Notes: generated by a model not told the origin, from the letters alone. DNA of 64,000 nt from Malaciobacter pacificus (GCF_004214795.1 NZ_CP035928.1:930001-994000), one strand, 5' to 3'; positions 8,972 through 18,025 are shown, counted from the first letter of the stretch. Numbers and translations: made by a program.

Positions 8972-10828
8972 ATGAGTTTAAGAAATAAGATAATTATTTC
9001 ATTTGCTATATTAATTGTTATTGTAAGTATATCTAGTATTTATGTATCAAATAATATTTCAAATATAAAAGTAAATGTAGATAAACTAACACATGAACAA
9101 TATCAAGGAATTACAGTCCTTCTTGAAGCAGATAGAGATTCATATCAATCAAATGTTGCTATTAGTCAGATTATGCACCTAAATGATAAAGAAGAAATCG
9201 ATAAGCTCATAAAAAAAGGAGTATTAGATAACCTTACATAAGTTAGACAAAGGTTTGATAAATTTAAAGCAAAACTAGAAAATGAACTAAATAAAAATAA
9301 AAAAGAGTTTGAACAATTTGAAGTTTATTATAATTCAACTGATAAAAATACAAAATATATTGTTGAATTAGTTAAAAATCAAGAGATTGAAAAAGCAAAA
9401 GAGGTTTATTTTTCTACATATCTAAAAGATTATGAATCTATGAGGGATTTGATTGATTTTTTCACTGAAGCAACAAATAAAATTATAGATAAAAATTCAA
9501 AAGATGTTCAAGATTTAATTTCTTTATCATTAAACACATTTATATTTATTGCTTTATTTATTATTATCATAACAGTAATTTTAGTATTTTTTCTTGGTAA
9601 AACAGTTAATGAATCATTATTGAAATTACAAAATGGCCTAGTAGATTTTTTTCAATTTTTAAATAAAGAGACTAAAAGTGTTCATTTATTAGATACTTCA
9701 TCAAATGATGAGATCAGTAAGATTTCTCATGTAATTAATGAAAATATTGAAAAGACAAAAATATTACTTGATCAAGATGAAAAGTTTATTTCTAATGTTA
9801 ATGAAGTAGTTAATAGAGTTAAAAATGGAAGTTTAGAATATAAAGTAAGTGCAGATACTAATTCTGACTCTTTAAAAGATTTAAAAATACTATTGAATGA
9901 AATGTTAGAAACATTATCGAAAAAAATTGCTACTAATATTAATGAAATAGAAAGTGCAATCAATGAAATCAAAGGATTGAATTTCTCTCATAAAATAGAT
10001 AATGCAAAGGGAAATATGGTTGATGGTTTAAATGAAATATCTCAAACAGTAAGTGATATGCTTGTTTCAAATCAAAGTAATGGTTCAACTTTACAATCAA
10101 ACTCTAAAGATTTACTTTCAAATGTAGATAAATTAAGTATCTCTTCAAATGAAGCAGCAGCAAGCATAGAACAAACTGCAGCAGCACTTGAAGAGATTAC
10201 AAGTAATATGAGTAATAACTCTTTAAATGTTATGAAAATGGTACAGTATGCAAATGAACTTACAACTTCAGTTAATGTAGGACAGGACCTAGCAACACAA
10301 ACAACAAATGCAATGGAGTCAATAAATGTTCAAGTTTCTACAATTAATGAAGCAATTACTGTAATAGACCAAATTGCATTTCAAACAAATATCCTATCTC
10401 TTAATGCTGCTGTTGAAGCAGCAACAGCAGGTGAAGCTGGAAAAGGATTTGCTGTTGTTGCTCAAGAAGTGAGAAACTTAGCAACAAGAAGTGCAGAAGC
10501 AGCCAATGAGATTAAATCAATTGTTGAAAATGCAACAGCTAAGGCAAGTGATGGTAAAAAAATAGCAAATGAGATGATAAATGGTTATACAGGATTAACT
10601 TCAAATATATCAAATACAATGGATTTAATTAAAAATGTTGAATCAGGAATAAAAGAGCAACAAACTGGAATAGAGCAAATAAATAATGCAATTAATTCTT
10701 TAGATAAACAAACTCAAGAAAATGCAAATGTAGCAAGTTATACACAAAGTATTGCAAATAAAACTCAGGATATAGCTAAAGAGATTTTGGAAGATGTAAA
10801 TAATAAAAACTTTTTAGGGAAAAAATAA
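8972..10828 (+). pseudogene. Methyl-accepting chemotaxis protein interrupted by an in-frame TAA
   Basis: The first segment (8972-9241) gives an N-terminal membrane helix and the start of a four-helix-bundle sensor. A TAA at 9239-9241 stops it. The same frame then continues with no other stop to 10828, completing the sensor domain, a second membrane helix (near nt 9535-9600) and a full cytoplasmic signalling domain with its conserved hairpin ([24 protein letters not shown], written here in part). The protein would be 618 codons with one nonsense codon. A good ribosome site (AGGAG) precedes the start. Internal start codons near 9440 would give only a fragment lacking the first helix. Either a true nonsense mutation or a base-call error. 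Confidence 0.85.
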
Positions 10829-10854
10829 AAGGGGATTTAATTCCCTTTATTTTA
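10828..10854. terminator. Bidirectional hairpin terminator
   Basis: A 9-bp stem AAAGGGGAT/ATTCCCTTT (one G-T pair) with a 3-base loop, followed by ATTTT. It lies between the convergent chemoreceptor and HDOD genes. Confidence 0.75.
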
Positions 10855-11733
10855 AGAGTCTAAAGCTCTATCTTCTAGTATTTTGATAGCATCTTTTAGG
10901 TATTTAGTATCTAGATTATACTCTGAAGCTTTATTTAACGCTTTATTAATAATCTCTTCATTTAGAGGTTTATAGGGATTACAAATAATCTTTATAATAT
11001 TTAAGATTTTTGCTTTTTCTAAATATTTCTCATCACAGTTTTCAATATCATCAACATATTTAATTAAATCAATAAAATTCTCATCTAGTTTCCAGTGTTT
11101 GAAGATTAAAGCAGACATTTCTGCAGTCGTAATTCCCATAATATCTTTTTCTATTTGATTGATATTTTTACCTGATTCAAGCTCTTCTTGGAATTGTTCA
11201 ACTAAGTCTTTTTCAATAATTAGCTCTGATAATATTATTTTCCCCATAGTTTGTAAAAGTGCAGGTAGTATTAGCTCATCTCTTAATTCAGGATTAGTTT
11301 TATTTATCCAAAGATTAACTAGATTTACAGATAATATGTTACTCTCTTTTAAATCTTCTGTAGTTATATTATACGGCTTTAAATCACCTACCAAAATATT
11401 TTGAACAGATTCACTTATAGCTACATATAAAGTAAATTTTACACCAAGAAGGTTGATTAGTCTTTTTATTGTCTCTACTTAAGATTTAAAACCAAACATT
11501 GCAGAGTTTGCAACTTTTAACAAAGTACTTACTAAAAATGCATCTTTTTCTAGTATTTCTACAAGCTCTTCAACTTCTTGGTTATCTTTTCTTCTAAAAT
11601 CTTCTATTTTCGTAATTGATTCAGGTAATGGAGGTAGTGAATCAATTTTTTTAATTATATCATCAGTCAAATATTTCCTTTTAACTTGTACAGTATGTAT
11701 ATAATTATATGATAAAGTATCTTTTATTTCCAA
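10852..11733 (-). pseudogene. HDOD-domain protein interrupted by an in-frame TAA
   Basis: The 5' part encodes the start of an HDOD domain (LPPLPESITKIEDF, LLKVANSAMFGFKS). A TAA at 11479-11481 stops it, and the same frame continues VETIKRLINLLGVKF and through the rest of the domain to 10852. HDOD proteins are non-catalytic relatives of HD phosphohydrolases found in signalling. The ATG at 11733 overlaps selB by 29 bases. A TTG at 11668-11670 preceded by AAAAGGAAATAT is a more convincing start and leaves no overlap. This is the second signalling gene in the region with a single nonsense codon. Confidence 0.8.
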
Positions 11734-13537
11734 TTTTTTTAATATCTGAAAAATTATCTAAATAGTCTAAATAAGATATCAGATATTTTCTACTTAACTC
11801 AACTCTTTTTTTGAAATTTGAAATTTCTATATATCCATCTTCTTTTATAATCTCTCTCATAATTTTAATGACTTTATTAAGACTTTCACCATGAATAAAA
11901 AGATTGTGTTGTAGTCTTACGACTTGTTTATTTGAAGTTAGTGATTTAAGTATAGTATCACCAAGTTTTCTATCTATATCTAAATCATCATAGATATTAT
12001 AAGGTGCAGTTGGTTCTATATCTTCTTTTTTTAATCTATTTAGAACTATATCTTTTAAATCTTTTTTTATATCTTGTTTTAAATTTGCACTTTTATACAA
12101 ACTATCTTCTGCTATTAAGAACTTTTCTTTAATTAATTCATTTAAAACTGATTGTATGAAGTTTATACTTGCCCATTTTAATCTAAGATTTATAGATGCA
12201 CTTGAAAGTAGGGCGTATTGATTTTTTGTATAGATATTTTTGATGAAGTCTTTTACTTCATCTTGTGTTTTTAGTGGATAAATTACTAAGTCTTTTTCAT
12301 CAATAAATACATTATCAAGTTTATTTGCAAACTCTATAGCTTGGCTATGACTAAGAGCAAATCTTTGAGTTGATGAAATGATTCCAAGACCTTTTTTATG
12401 TACTTCTAGTAAGACTTTATAAGCACTTACAAAATCATTTTTATCTAAAGCTTCCAAAAGTGATTTTTTCTGTGGTTTTTTCATAGGGTCAATTACTGGA
12501 TTTAAAACTTTTCCACCACATATAGTGTCATTTCCACTTCTTAAAATCACTTTTTCGCCAAAAATTGTATATAACTTTTCATCTGCTTTTAGTGTAGCAT
12601 AACCAGTTTCTTTATCTTGTGTTCCATCAAAAAGTAGAGTTTTTACTTCAACTTTTTTTGCACCTATAAAAAGTGAGTATGTTTGGTTGTGTTTTAGTTT
12701 TTTATCTTTTAGGCAAGTAAAGGCTATGTCTATACCATCAAAACCTCTGATATAACCTTTTTTAGTGATTAAGTCACCTTTTTTGATTTGGTTTATATTT
12801 ACACCTTGAAGGTTTAGGGCTGCTCTATTGGAAATATTTGCTTCCATGACATTTTCATTGTGTACTTGGATGTTTTTAAGTTTTACTTCTTTTTGAATTT
12901 GAGCTATGTAAACTTTTTCATTTAGTTCACAAGCTTTTCCTAAAACAGTTCCTGTTACAACTGTACCTATACCTTTTGGAGAAAAAACTCTATCTACATA
13001 GTATCTAAAGAAGTTTTCTTCACTTTTTGTAGAGTTTTCTATGCTAAATAACTGCTCTTTTAAACTCACGATTGAACTTTCATCATATATTGAAACTGCA
13101 CTTATAAACTTAATCTCAAAGTCAAATTCACTTAAAAACTTTTGGATAGTTTGTTTTTGAGTTTCTAACTCTTCAGAGCTTACTAAATCTTTTTTTGTGA
13201 GAACTACAATAATCTCTTTTAGTCCTAGTAAATTTATGATTTGGATATGCTCTATTGTTTGGGGTTTTATTCCCTCTGCTGCACTAACAACTAACATCAC
13301 ATAATCAAATCCAAAAGCTCCTGCAATCATATTTTTCACTAACTTTTCATGTCCTGGGACATCTATGAAAGCTATGTTTTGATTTGCTCTACTTAAGTTT
13401 GAAAAAGATAAATCTATTGTGATTCCTCTTTGTTTTTCTTCGTTTGTACTATCTCCTTCAAAACCATTTAAAGCTTTGATAAGTGCAGTTTTACCGTGGT
13501 CGATATGACCTGCTGTTCCGATGATGATATTTGACAT
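11705..13537 (-). CDS. selB: Selenocysteine-specific elongation factor SelB
   Basis: 610 aa. The N-terminal GTPase has GHIDHGKTAL (G1), DVPGHEKLVKNM (G3) and TKKD (G4). EF-Tu-like beta-barrel domains follow, then four winged-helix repeats at the C-terminus, which in this family bind the mRNA SECIS hairpin. It delivers Sec-tRNA to in-frame UGA codons. Its ATG overlaps the selA stop by one base (TAATG), so translation is coupled. The clients visible in this window are selD and fdhA, each with UGA followed by a hairpin. Confidence 0.97.
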   Translation of the reverse strand: MSNIIIGTAGHIDHGKTALIKALNGFEGDSTNEEKQRGITIDLSFSNLSRANQNIAFIDVPGHEKLVKNMIAGAFGFDYVMLVVSAAEGIKPQTIEHIQIINLLGLKEIIVVLTKKDLVSSEELETQKQTIQKFLSEFDFEIKFISAVSIYDESSIVSLKEQLFSIENSTKSEENFFRYYVDRVFSPKGIGTVVTGTVLGKACELNEKVYIAQIQKEVKLKNIQVHNENVMEANISNRAALNLQGVNINQIKKGDLITKKGYIRGFDGIDIAFTCLKDKKLKHNQTYSLFIGAKKVEVKTLLFDGTQDKETGYATLKADEKLYTIFGEKVILRSGNDTICGGKVLNPVIDPMKKPQKKSLLEALDKNDFVSAYKVLLEVHKKGLGIISSTQRFALSHSQAIEFANKLDNVFIDEKDLVIYPLKTQDEVKDFIKNIYTKNQYALLSSASINLRLKWASINFIQSVLNELIKEKFLIAEDSLYKSANLKQDIKKDLKDIVLNRLKKEDIEPTAPYNIYDDLDIDRKLGDTILKSLTSNKQVVRLQHNLFIHGESLNKVIKIMREIIKEDGYIEISNFKKRVELSRKYLISYLDYLDNFSDIKKIGNKRYFII

Positions 13538-14883
13538 TAGTTAAATACCTCACAAAGGATAGTTGATAGTTTACTTGCATCATCACTACTTATACTTCTA
13601 AAGTCTAGTAAGACTTTGTCATTTTCTATTCTTGCTATGATGTTGTTTTTTCTAAGTAGTTTTTCTAGTGCATTTGGTTTTAGATTTTTATACTCTAAAC
13701 TAAGTGCCACCGATGGTATCTTTTTATTTGGAGTTGTTCCTCCTCCTACCATCGTACTTGTGTTTATAACTTCACATTTGCAAAGAGATTCAATGGCGTT
13801 TTTCACTTCATTAGCTCTTTGCTCTAAAGTTTTAACAGAAGTATTTAACATCTGTAAAGTTGGTATTGAGTCTAACTCATCTTTTAAGTTAGAGTTTAAT
13901 GTATCTTCTAAAATAGCTAGAGTGATTTTATCAACTCTTAGCATTCTTAATAGTTGGTTTTTCTTGATTTTTTCTATTAGTTCTTTTTTACCTATTATGA
14001 TACCTGCTTGTACACTTCCTAGAAGTTTATCCCCTGAGAAGCTTAGAAGCGATGGATTGTATTTCATAAGCTCTTTTATAGATGGCTCACCACTGCTTAG
14101 ATTATATGGTAAATCTATCATATGACCACTTCCCATGTCGTAGTAATCTATCACACCATTTTCTTGTGCAGTTTTTACTATATCTTCAAAATCAACTTCA
14201 CTACTAAAGCCTTCTATTGAGTAGTTTGATTTATGTACTTTCATCAGCATTGAAGTGTTTTCACTAATAGCATTTTCATAATCTCTTAGGTGAGTTTTAT
14301 TTGTAGTTCCGATTTCTTTTAAGATTGCTCCACTTTGAGTCATCACTTCAGGAACTCTAAAACTTCCACCAATCTCCACAAGCTCCCCACGACTTACAAC
14401 TGCTTCTTTTCCTTTGCAAAAAGTATTTAGTACTAAAAACACTGCACTTGCGTTGTTGTTTACTACTATGGAATCTTCACATCCAGTTAGGGCTTGAAGT
14501 GTTTTTACTATGTGTGAGTATCGCTCCCCTCGTTGTCCTTTTTCTAAGTCATATTCTAAGTTGTTGTATGATGTTGCTATATTTATAGCTTTGTTTAGAG
14601 AGTCTTTGTTTATAAGACTTCTTCCAAGATTTGTATGCACTATGATACCAGTTGCGTTTATCACTGTTTGAAGTGATGGAGAGATTTGTTTTTCGTACTC
14701 TTTTATGGTTTGTGATATAAGTAGGTTTTCATCTATTGTTTTTATGTTGTTATTCAAAATATCACTTCTAAGATTTTGTATAATCTCTTTTGAGATTTTT
14801 GTAATAAGTGATTTTGAATATCCATCAAAAGCTTTGTTATTGATAAACTTATCAATCTTAGGAATGGATTTTAGTAAAGTCAT
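13537..14883 (-). CDS. selA: L-seryl-tRNA(Sec) selenium transferase SelA
   Basis: 448 aa, full length for bacterial SelA. It is a PLP enzyme that converts seryl-tRNA(Sec) to selenocysteinyl-tRNA(Sec) with selenophosphate. The pyridoxal lysine lies in SFSGDKLLGSVQAG; other family stretches are NATGIIVHTNLGRS and NNNASAVFL. The start ATG has AAAAGGG upstream. It forms an operon with selB and is divergent from the tRNA-Sec gene 56 bases away, so the whole Sec-insertion machinery except selD is in 3.3 kb. Confidence 0.97.
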   Translation of the reverse strand: MTLLKSIPKIDKFINNKAFDGYSKSLITKISKEIIQNLRSDILNNNIKTIDENLLISQTIKEYEKQISPSLQTVINATGIIVHTNLGRSLINKDSLNKAINIATSYNNLEYDLEKGQRGERYSHIVKTLQALTGCEDSIVVNNNASAVFLVLNTFCKGKEAVVSRGELVEIGGSFRVPEVMTQSGAILKEIGTTNKTHLRDYENAISENTSMLMKVHKSNYSIEGFSSEVDFEDIVKTAQENGVIDYYDMGSGHMIDLPYNLSSGEPSIKELMKYNPSLLSFSGDKLLGSVQAGIIIGKKELIEKIKKNQLLRMLRVDKITLAILEDTLNSNLKDELDSIPTLQMLNTSVKTLEQRANEVKNAIESLCKCEVINTSTMVGGGTTPNKKIPSVALSLEYKNLKPNALEKLLRKNNIIARIENDKVLLDFRSISSDDASKLSTILCEVFN

Positions 14884-14938
14884 TTTGACCCTTTTATAAG
14901 ATTTTAAAATGTTTTAATGTAAGATTTGATTCTCAAGT

Positions 14939-15037
14939 GGGAGATAAGTGTACCTGGTGGGCACCACAGGCTTCAACCCTGATTGACGGTTTTGCTGACA
15001 AAGCCGTGGGAGGTTCGATTCCTTCATCTTCTCGCCA
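14939..15037 (+). tRNA. selC: tRNA-Sec (anticodon TCA)
   Basis: Anticodon stem-loop CAGG-CTTCAAC-CCTG with anticodon TCA. A very long variable arm ACGGTTTTG/CAAAGCCGT and a 5-bp T stem GGAGG/CCTTC with loop TTCGATT follow. The 3' acceptor strand ATCTTCT runs into CGCCA with encoded CCA. The 5' strand GGGAGAT pairs with ATCTTCT over 7 bp with two G-U pairs; the usual eighth bottom pair (T14938 against C15033) is mismatched, so the exact 5' end is uncertain by a base or two. It lies beside selA, which supports the assignment. Confidence 0.92.
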
Positions 15038-15219
15038 TTTGTTTCTTACATATTTTAAAATATTTTATCTAAAATCTTATTTTATGACTCTTAATAAAAT
15101 GGTAAAAAAAGTTTTACTATCTTGTTTTGTGGAAAATTTATGACTTAATAGATAAATGAGTCATTTTTGAGTCATTGTTATTGTAAAATATCTAAATTTT
15201 AAAAGTAGGAGTAACTAAA

Positions 15220-15651
15220 ATGAAAAAATATTTATTTATGATTTCTTTAGTTTTTATTATCACAGGTTGTACTTCAGTTGGGCAGTTTCAAATACCAACT
15301 AAAAGTGTAAAAACTCAAAACGTGGCTTTAAAAAAAGGTCAAAATTGGCAAGGTGCATATAAATGTGCACAAGGTAATACAGCATTAAATCTTCAAATTA
15401 CTAATGTAAATGAAAATAATATAAATGCATTATTCTTTTTCAATTATGCAAATGTGAAAAAGGGCGTTTTTAAATTAGTTGGAAATTATGATGAAGTTTC
15501 AGGAAAATTAGTTTTTGAACCAAGAGAATGGATTCAAAGACCAAGTGGATATAGAACTGTAAGTATGGATGGTTTTGTAAAAGGTGACATATATTATGGA
15601 AAAATTACAACAGCAGGTTGTAGTAACTTTCAAGTAAAACTAGTTGACTAG
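15220..15651 (+). CDS. Small predicted lipoprotein, unknown function
   Basis: 143 aa. An N-terminal signal peptide ends in a lipobox (FIITGC, Cys 17), so the mature protein is probably lipid-anchored. The rest (about 100 residues, with WQGAYKCAQGNTALNL and YYGKITTAGCSNFQVKL) looks like a small beta-rich domain with a possible disulfide between the two non-lipobox cysteines. I do not recognise the family. A clear ribosome site (AGGAG) precedes ATG, and TGTAAAAT about 35 bases further up may be its extended -10. Its stop lies two bases from the remnant of dbpA described next. Confidence 0.75.
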   Translation: MKKYLFMISLVFIITGCTSVGQFQIPTKSVKTQNVALKKGQNWQGAYKCAQGNTALNLQITNVNENNINALFFFNYANVKKGVFKLVGNYDEVSGKLVFEPREWIQRPSGYRTVSMDGFVKGDIYYGKITTAGCSNFQVKLVD

Positions 15652-15653
15652 TT

Positions 15654-15797
15654 TTACTTCTCAAAAACTCTAAAATACTTACCTTTAATCTTATTCTTGC
15701 TAAGTCCATTTAGGGCTTTATCTAGATACTGTTTTTCAACTGCTACATAAGAGCAAAAGTCCATAGAGTTTATCTTTCCTATAGCATCTTTTGGAAG
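15654..15797. repeat. Direct repeat, left copy (partner 16661-16804)
   Basis: 144-bp direct repeat, 140 of 144 bases identical, offset exactly 1007 bases from the right copy. Together they bracket the PIN/RHH toxin-antitoxin module. Confidence 0.93.
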
Positions 15798-15824
15798 TTC
15801 TATTCTAGTAATTTAGAGTATCAC
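15654..15824 (-). pseudogene. Remnant of the 3' end of dbpA
   Basis: On the minus strand this encodes the last 48 residues of DbpA (LPKDAIG through FRVFEK and the stop) with protein sequence identical to the intact gene at 16661-18025. Bases 15654-15797 match 16661-16804 with 4 differences in 144. Beyond 15797 the match decays, with substitutions and a short deletion, and is lost near 15824. It has no start and cannot be expressed as DbpA. It probably marks the original 3' end of dbpA, displaced when the toxin-antitoxin segment arrived. Confidence 0.88.
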
Positions 15825-15877
15825 TAACTTTTAAATACTAATCCTCAGTGCCATATGTATTGGACTAATACATTTTC

Positions 15878-15911
15878 TTGATTTTTACAGTAATATCATA
15901 TATAATATCAC
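15878..15911 (+). promoter_or_regulatory. Toxin-antitoxin promoter and palindromic operator
   Basis: TTGATT (15878-15883), a 17-base spacer and TATAAT (15901-15906) form a near-consensus sigma-70 promoter. Bases 15890-15911 are an imperfect palindrome (18 of 22 positions symmetric) covering the -10, fitting autorepression by the RHH antitoxin. The predicted start lies at or next to the ATG at 15913, so the transcript is probably leaderless. Confidence 0.65.
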
Positions 15912-15912
15912 T

Positions 15913-16335
15913 ATGAAAATAGTTTTAGATACAAATGTCTTAGTCTCAGCACTTTTTTCTCAAAATGGTTCATCAAATAAAGTTTTGATTTGGCTTTTTG
16001 AAAATAGCAAAAAAGTAAATGTTATATCAAATACATTAGTTAGTGAATATACTGATGTATTACTAAGAGAAGAAAATTTAAAACAATATGCAAATTTATC
16101 TAAAGCAGATATTGAAATGTTTTTGGATGATATTTGTTTGATTTCATATCATCAAAACATAAATTTTTTATGGAGACCTTTTTTAAAGGACATAAAAGAT
16201 GATATGGTTTTAGAAGTTGCATTTAATTCTAGTGCAAATTATATAGTTACAAATAATACTAAAGATTTTAAAAATGTAGAGAAAAACTTTAATATTAAAG
16301 TTGTAACTACAAAAGAATTTTTAGAAATTATATAG
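15913..16335 (+). CDS. PIN-domain toxin of a type II toxin-antitoxin pair
   Basis: 140 aa. Opens with the PIN signature KIVLDTNVLVSALF (Asp 6) and carries conserved acidic positions in SEYTDVLLREE and KDIKDDMV. Near the C-terminus it has YIVTNNTKDF, where related proteins usually have a conserved G/D-N-K-x-F motif. PIN toxins are Mg-dependent RNases. The gene precedes its antitoxin by 8 bases, the toxin-first order known for this PIN subfamily. No ribosome site is visible before ATG. The pair lies between two copies of the dbpA 3' end. Confidence 0.85.
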   Translation: MKIVLDTNVLVSALFSQNGSSNKVLIWLFENSKKVNVISNTLVSEYTDVLLREENLKQYANLSKADIEMFLDDICLISYHQNINFLWRPFLKDIKDDMVLEVAFNSSANYIVTNNTKDFKNVEKNFNIKVVTTKEFLEII

Positions 16336-16343
16336 GAGTAGAA

Positions 16344-16565
16344 ATGAATTATTCTCTTAGAATTCCAGATTATTATAAGGAAGAATTAGAAAATTTAAAA
16401 GGTAATACATCTATGAATCAATTCATAGTAAATGCTATTGCAGAAAAAATTTCTGCACTTAAGACTGTTTCTGAGTTAGAAAAAAGAGCAAAAAAAGGTT
16501 CAAGAGAACACGCTTTAAAAATATTGAGAAATGCTCCCGATGTAGAAGCAAAAGAAGATAATTAG
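16344..16565 (+). CDS. Ribbon-helix-helix antitoxin
   Basis: 73 aa. The N-terminus (MNYSLRIPDYYKEELENL, then TSMNQFIVNAIAEKI) has the strand-helix-helix pattern of CopG-type repressors. The charged C-terminal tail should wrap the PIN toxin. AGGAG precedes the start. It is expected to neutralise the toxin and repress the promoter at 15878-15911. Confidence 0.8.
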   Translation: MNYSLRIPDYYKEELENLKGNTSMNQFIVNAIAEKISALKTVSELEKRAKKGSREHALKILRNAPDVEAKEDN

Positions 16566-16582
16566 ACTTTATCTTAAATCGT

Positions 16583-16662
16583 GATAGAGGAATCGCAAAC
16601 ATACCTATATGGTGAGAGTCAGAGTGGTGACTAAAGTTGTTTGTCCTCTATCCTCTTTTTTT
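16583..16662 (+). ncRNA. Structured RNA element ending in a U tract
   Basis: Outer stem GATAGAGGA (16583-16591) pairs with TCCTCTATC (16644-16652) and continues as CAAAC (16596-16600)/GTTTG (16639-16643) after a 4-base bulge. Inside are a small ACC-TATAT-GGT hairpin and AGTCA-GAGTGG-TGACT (16617-16632). Seven Ts follow at 16656-16662. It could be an elaborate terminator of the toxin-antitoxin transcript or a small stable RNA; I match it to no named family. The U tract overlaps the dbpA stop codon on the other strand. Confidence 0.5.
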
Positions 16663-16804
16663 ATTTCTCAAAAACTCTAAAATACTTACCTTTAATCTTA
16701 TTCTTGCTAAGTCCATTTAGTGCTTTATCTAAATACTGTTTTTCAACTGCTACATAAGAGCAAAAGTCCATAGAGTTTATCTTTCCTATGGCATCTTTTG
16801 GAAG
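16661..16804. repeat. Direct repeat, right copy (partner 15654-15797)
   Basis: The functional copy, being the 3' end of dbpA including its stop codon. Confidence 0.93.
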
Positions 16805-18025
16805 ACCAATACTAGCAGTTAGAGCTCCTAGTATATCACCAGCTCTTAGTTTGTGTTTTTTCCCACCATTTATAAATATACTTCTATATTCACTATCAAT
16901 TTTAAAATCAGGGTTATCGTGGATATTTTCTATATTATCTTCAATAATATCATCAAAACACTCTTTTAGGTCTTGCACTTTATCGTCATCATCTTGAGTA
17001 TAAAGTGAGATTGCAACTCCACCTTTTCCTGCTCTTGCAGTACGTCCTATTCTATGTGTGTGTACTTTTTCATCCCTTGCTAAATCATAGTTGATGACTA
17101 AGTCTATATCATCTATATGAAGTCCTCTTGAGGCTACATCTGTTGCTATTAGTATCGGGTATGATTTGTTTGCAAAGATTGTGATGATTTCATCTCTATC
17201 ACGCTGTTCTAAATCAGAGTGAAGTGTAAGTACATCAAGTCCAAGCTTATCTAAATCATCAGCTAGTTCATCACACTTGATTTTCATATTACAAAATATC
17301 AGCGTAGTTTTTGCAGCATTTGAAGAGATGATTGAAGGTATTAGTGATGTTTTTATACTCTCATCACACTCATAAAACTTTTGAGTGATTTTTACTTTTT
17401 GTTCATCTTCAATTTCTACAAAAGTAGGGCTGTTTAGTATGTCGTTTGCTAGTTTTTCGATATTTTCTTCATAAGTTGCTGAAAATAGCATAGATTGTCT
17501 ATTTTTAGGAAGTGCATCTATGATTTTACTAATATCTTCATAAAATCCCATATCAAGCATCTTATCAGCTTCATCTAGTACTAGTGTGTTTAGATTTTCA
17601 AAGTTGATATTATCTTCATCAATGTGTTTTAAAACTCTCCCTGGAGTTCCTACTATGATATGAGCACCATGATATAGTGAAGCAACTTGAGGTTTAAAAG
17701 GAACTCCACCTGTAAGAGTTAAAACTTTTACATTGTGAATATGTCTTGATAGTTTTCTAATCTCTAGTGCGATTTGATTTGCTAACTCTCTTGTTGGAGC
17801 TAATACTAGTGATTGGATTTTAAACTTTTTAACATCAAGTTTATTAACAAGAGGTATTCCAAAGGCTACAGTTTTACCAGAACCAGTCTTAGCTTTTGCT
17901 ACCACGTCTTTGTTTTGTAAAGCTATTGGTAGTGATAGCTCTTGAATCTTTGTCATCTCTTTGAAGTTTAGAGATTGAAGATTTTTTAAAAAGCTATCTT
18001 CTAAGCCAAGTTTATTAAAATCCAA
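16661..18025 (-). CDS. dbpA: DEAD-box RNA helicase DbpA
   Basis: 454 aa. It has the Q motif (TKIQELSLPIAL), Walker A AKTGSGKT, VLDEADKMLD, LFSATY, and helicase C motifs with HRIGRTARAGKGG. The C-terminal DbpA RNA-binding domain (about 380-454, RSIFINGGKKHKLRAGDILGA) in E. coli targets hairpin 92 of 23S rRNA during 50S assembly. The gene is complete; its last 144 bases are duplicated at 15654-15797. Confidence 0.94.
   Translation of the reverse strand: MDFNKLGLEDSFLKNLQSLNFKEMTKIQELSLPIALQNKDVVAKAKTGSGKTVAFGIPLVNKLDVKKFKIQSLVLAPTRELANQIALEIRKLSRHIHNVKVLTLTGGVPFKPQVASLYHGAHIIVGTPGRVLKHIDEDNINFENLNTLVLDEADKMLDMGFYEDISKIIDALPKNRQSMLFSATYEENIEKLANDILNSPTFVEIEDEQKVKITQKFYECDESIKTSLIPSIISSNAAKTTLIFCNMKIKCDELADDLDKLGLDVLTLHSDLEQRDRDEIITIFANKSYPILIATDVASRGLHIDDIDLVINYDLARDEKVHTHRIGRTARAGKGGVAISLYTQDDDDKVQDLKECFDDIIEDNIENIHDNPDFKIDSEYRSIFINGGKKHKLRAGDILGALTASIGLPKDAIGKINSMDFCSYVAVEKQYLDKALNGLSKNKIKGKYFRVFEK

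Noticed and set aside
9239-9241. Recoding of TAA in the chemoreceptor and HDOD genes
   Set aside because: No suppressor tRNA or hairpin signal is visible, and many genes in the window end with TAA. Nonsense mutation or sequence error is simpler.
14937-15143. 68-codon frame over the tRNA-Sec gene
   Set aside because: Overlaps the complete tRNA and has no ribosome site.
16583-16662. Structured RNA as a lysine or other named riboswitch
   Set aside because: Only a short GATAGAGG stretch is reminiscent; the size and core do not fit, and no gene follows on that strand.
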